A program made the translations under genes and the position numbers. The notes under the pieces were generated by a model. The model was not told the DNA's origin. It worked only from the letters and a program-made list of their open reading frames with translations, and ran no database searches. Shown piece after piece: positions 6,889 through 7,977 of a DNA stretch of 7,977 bases; within the stretch, counting starts at the first letter, position 1, and the number at the start of each line of letters is the position of its first letter. The stretch comes from an uncultured Chlorobiaceae bacterium (GTDB taxonomy: Bacteria; Bacteroidota; Chlorobiia; Chlorobiales; Chlorobiaceae), in assembly GCA_903874585.1 (NCBI GenBank), contig CAIQSY010000166.1, forward strand, positions 1 through 7,977, given 5' to 3'.

Positions 6889-6953
6889 GATTCAACCATT
6901 CTAATTTTCGGTAAACCCTTGTAGTTGTGCCCTTCTCTGATCTATTGTACTCT

Positions 6954-7910
6954 TCATATTATTGAATGCACAACCATTCTCATCCCCACCCCAAGCGCAA
7001 CAAACAACACAGCCGTCATCCGCATCAGCCTCACACTCTGGCGAATAGTGACCGACGAACACTCCGCTGTTCTGACACCAAGTAAGGGAGAATTATGGAA
7101 CTCTCCGCCGTAACTTCTGCCACCGCCAAAGGTGACGCCAAGCGCACCGGCGTAAGCGCATTCTGGATATCCGGCGTTGGGACTTGCGTGAAGTTTGGCG
7201 CCTTGACTAATGGCTCGAAAGATATCATAAACCCTAAGTTTACTGATTGCCGCCGCAAGCGCTATGACGAGAACCGTCACTCTTGCTGGCAGATAGTTGG
7301 CACAATCATCCAGCTTGGCGGCAGCCCAGCCAAATTCAAGATAGCGTTCGTTTTTATAGCCAAAGGTGGAGTCGAGGGTATTGATCGCCTTGTAGGCAAT
7401 GGCACCGACCGGGCCGAAGAGCAGTGCATAGAAAAGAGGTGCAGTGACGCCATCAACGCTGTTCTCCGCAACACTCTCTGTGGCGGCAAGTGCAATGCCG
7501 CTTGCAGTCAAGGTCGCAGTATCGCGACCAACAATAAAGGAGACCTTCTGACGTGCCAGCTCAATATCGTCAGCATCAAGTGCTTTCCTTACTGCTTCGG
7601 CATGATCGCCAAGATCCTTGACGGCAAAGCAACTGTACATAAGATAAATGCCCACAGCCATGCCTGCAAAAGGATGCACCATCGTCGCCAACGCCACGAG
7701 TAACCCGGCAATCCCGGCAGAGCTACCGACAACAACCAGAACAGCCAGAATACCTGCCAACCGAAGAGGCAGAGCAGTGCGCCTCAGCAACGTCTCAGTC
7801 TGTAACGCAAGCCAGCCGATGCCCCTGACTGGATGGGGCATCCAGCGTGGATCGCCGAAAATGAGGTCAAGCACAAATGAGGCAAGAAGAAGAAACTCAG
7901 GAGTAATCAT
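6954..7910 (-). CDS. cbiB: Adenosylcobinamide(-phosphate) synthase CbiB
   Basis: This membrane enzyme joins adenosylcobyric acid to (R)-1-amino-2-propanol or its phosphate, closing the lower arm of cobalamin. The product is 318 residues from ATG 7910, the normal family length, so the C-terminus beside the island is intact. Signatures are DLIFGDPRWMPHP at 15-27, GRDT at 128-131, ESVAENSVDGVTAPLFYA at 145-162, NTLDSTFGYKNERY at 177-190 and SPNAGYPE at 243-250, with several hydrophobic membrane segments between. The open frame can be extended to ATG 7937 or to ATG 7958, the latter with AGGGA before it. I chose 7910 because homologues begin directly with this hydrophobic stretch and because the 7958 start lies inside a palindromic repeat. 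In the original layout it was probably just upstream of cobO, both serving corrinoid salvage or synthesis. Confidence 0.93.
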   Translation of the reverse strand: MITPEFLLLASFVLDLIFGDPRWMPHPVRGIGWLALQTETLLRRTALPLRLAGILAVLVVVGSSAGIAGLLVALATMVHPFAGMAVGIYLMYSCFAVKDLGDHAEAVRKALDADDIELARQKVSFIVGRDTATLTASGIALAATESVAENSVDGVTAPLFYALLFGPVGAIAYKAINTLDSTFGYKNERYLEFGWAAAKLDDCANYLPARVTVLVIALAAAISKLRVYDIFRAISQGAKLHASPNAGYPECAYAGALGVTFGGGRSYGGEFHNSPLLGVRTAECSSVTIRQSVRLMRMTAVLFVALGVGMRMVVHSII

Positions 7911-7937
7911 GACGTTTATTAAGATTGTCTGAACCAT

Positions 7938-7977
7938 TGAATGTAAAGGAGACGCCATGGCATGTCCCTACATTCAA
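7938..7977. repeat. Palindromic repeat over the upstream cbiB start region
   Basis: TTGAATGTA (7938-7946) and TACATTCAA (7969-7977) are perfect nine-base inverted arms around an imperfect palindrome (GGAGACGCCATGGCATGTCCC, 7948-7968). It may continue beyond the window. The core resembles GTAGGGAC...GTCTC-type palindromes scattered between genes in many bacteria. In the cbiB message it would fold over the ATG at 7958 and its AGGGA, so that start is either hidden or not real. Confidence 0.6.

Noticed and set aside
6833..6937. Short minus-strand reading frame with IREGHNYKGLPKIRMV-like translation, possibly a gene remnant
   Set aside because: It has no start at its upstream end, is closed by stops at about 35 codons and matches no family I know.
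7095..7703. Plus-strand open frame of 202 codons
   Set aside because: Antisense shadow of cbiB, whose conserved motifs occupy the same bases on the minus strand.

Overview
The window looks like a green sulfur bacterium (Chlorobi; Chlorobium or a relative). This is inferred from the style of the cobalamin genes and was not tested by a search. All recognisable genes lie on the minus strand, so transcription runs from right to left: cbiB, a BRO-N gene, a DNA methyltransferase, a restriction endonuclease, a frameshifted gene, cobO, a BtuC-like permease, a BtuD-like ATPase.

The two ends are ordinary cobalamin/corrinoid genes of balanced base composition (about 53% GC in 7261-7320). On the right is cbiB (6954-7910, adenosylcobinamide(-phosphate) synthase). 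On the left is a tightly overlapped block: cobO (corrinoid adenosyltransferase), a FecCD/BtuC-type permease and its ABC ATPase. The ATPase runs off the left edge and carries an extra C-terminal segment. Together these would import a corrinoid, adenosylate it and attach the aminopropanol arm.

Between them, from about 2450 to 6950, lies an AT-rich accessory island (about 28% GC in 3541-3600). It holds a BRO-N/DinD-like gene, a YhdJ-type adenine methyltransferase overlapping its restriction endonuclease by 29 bp, and a gene of unknown function. That last gene reads as two open frames (about 256 and 90 codons) but is one gene of about 357 codons broken by a single-base shift in a run of four A's. 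The restriction-modification pair is bracketed by two copies of a short palindromic repeat (3719-3782 and 5880-5916). A third, unrelated palindrome (7938-7977) covers the most upstream possible start of cbiB. The simplest reading is that a defence cassette was inserted between cbiB and cobO in the same orientation as the host genes. No tRNA, rRNA, CRISPR array, transposase, integrase or cobalamin riboswitch was seen, and no gene-free stretch exceeds 300 bases.
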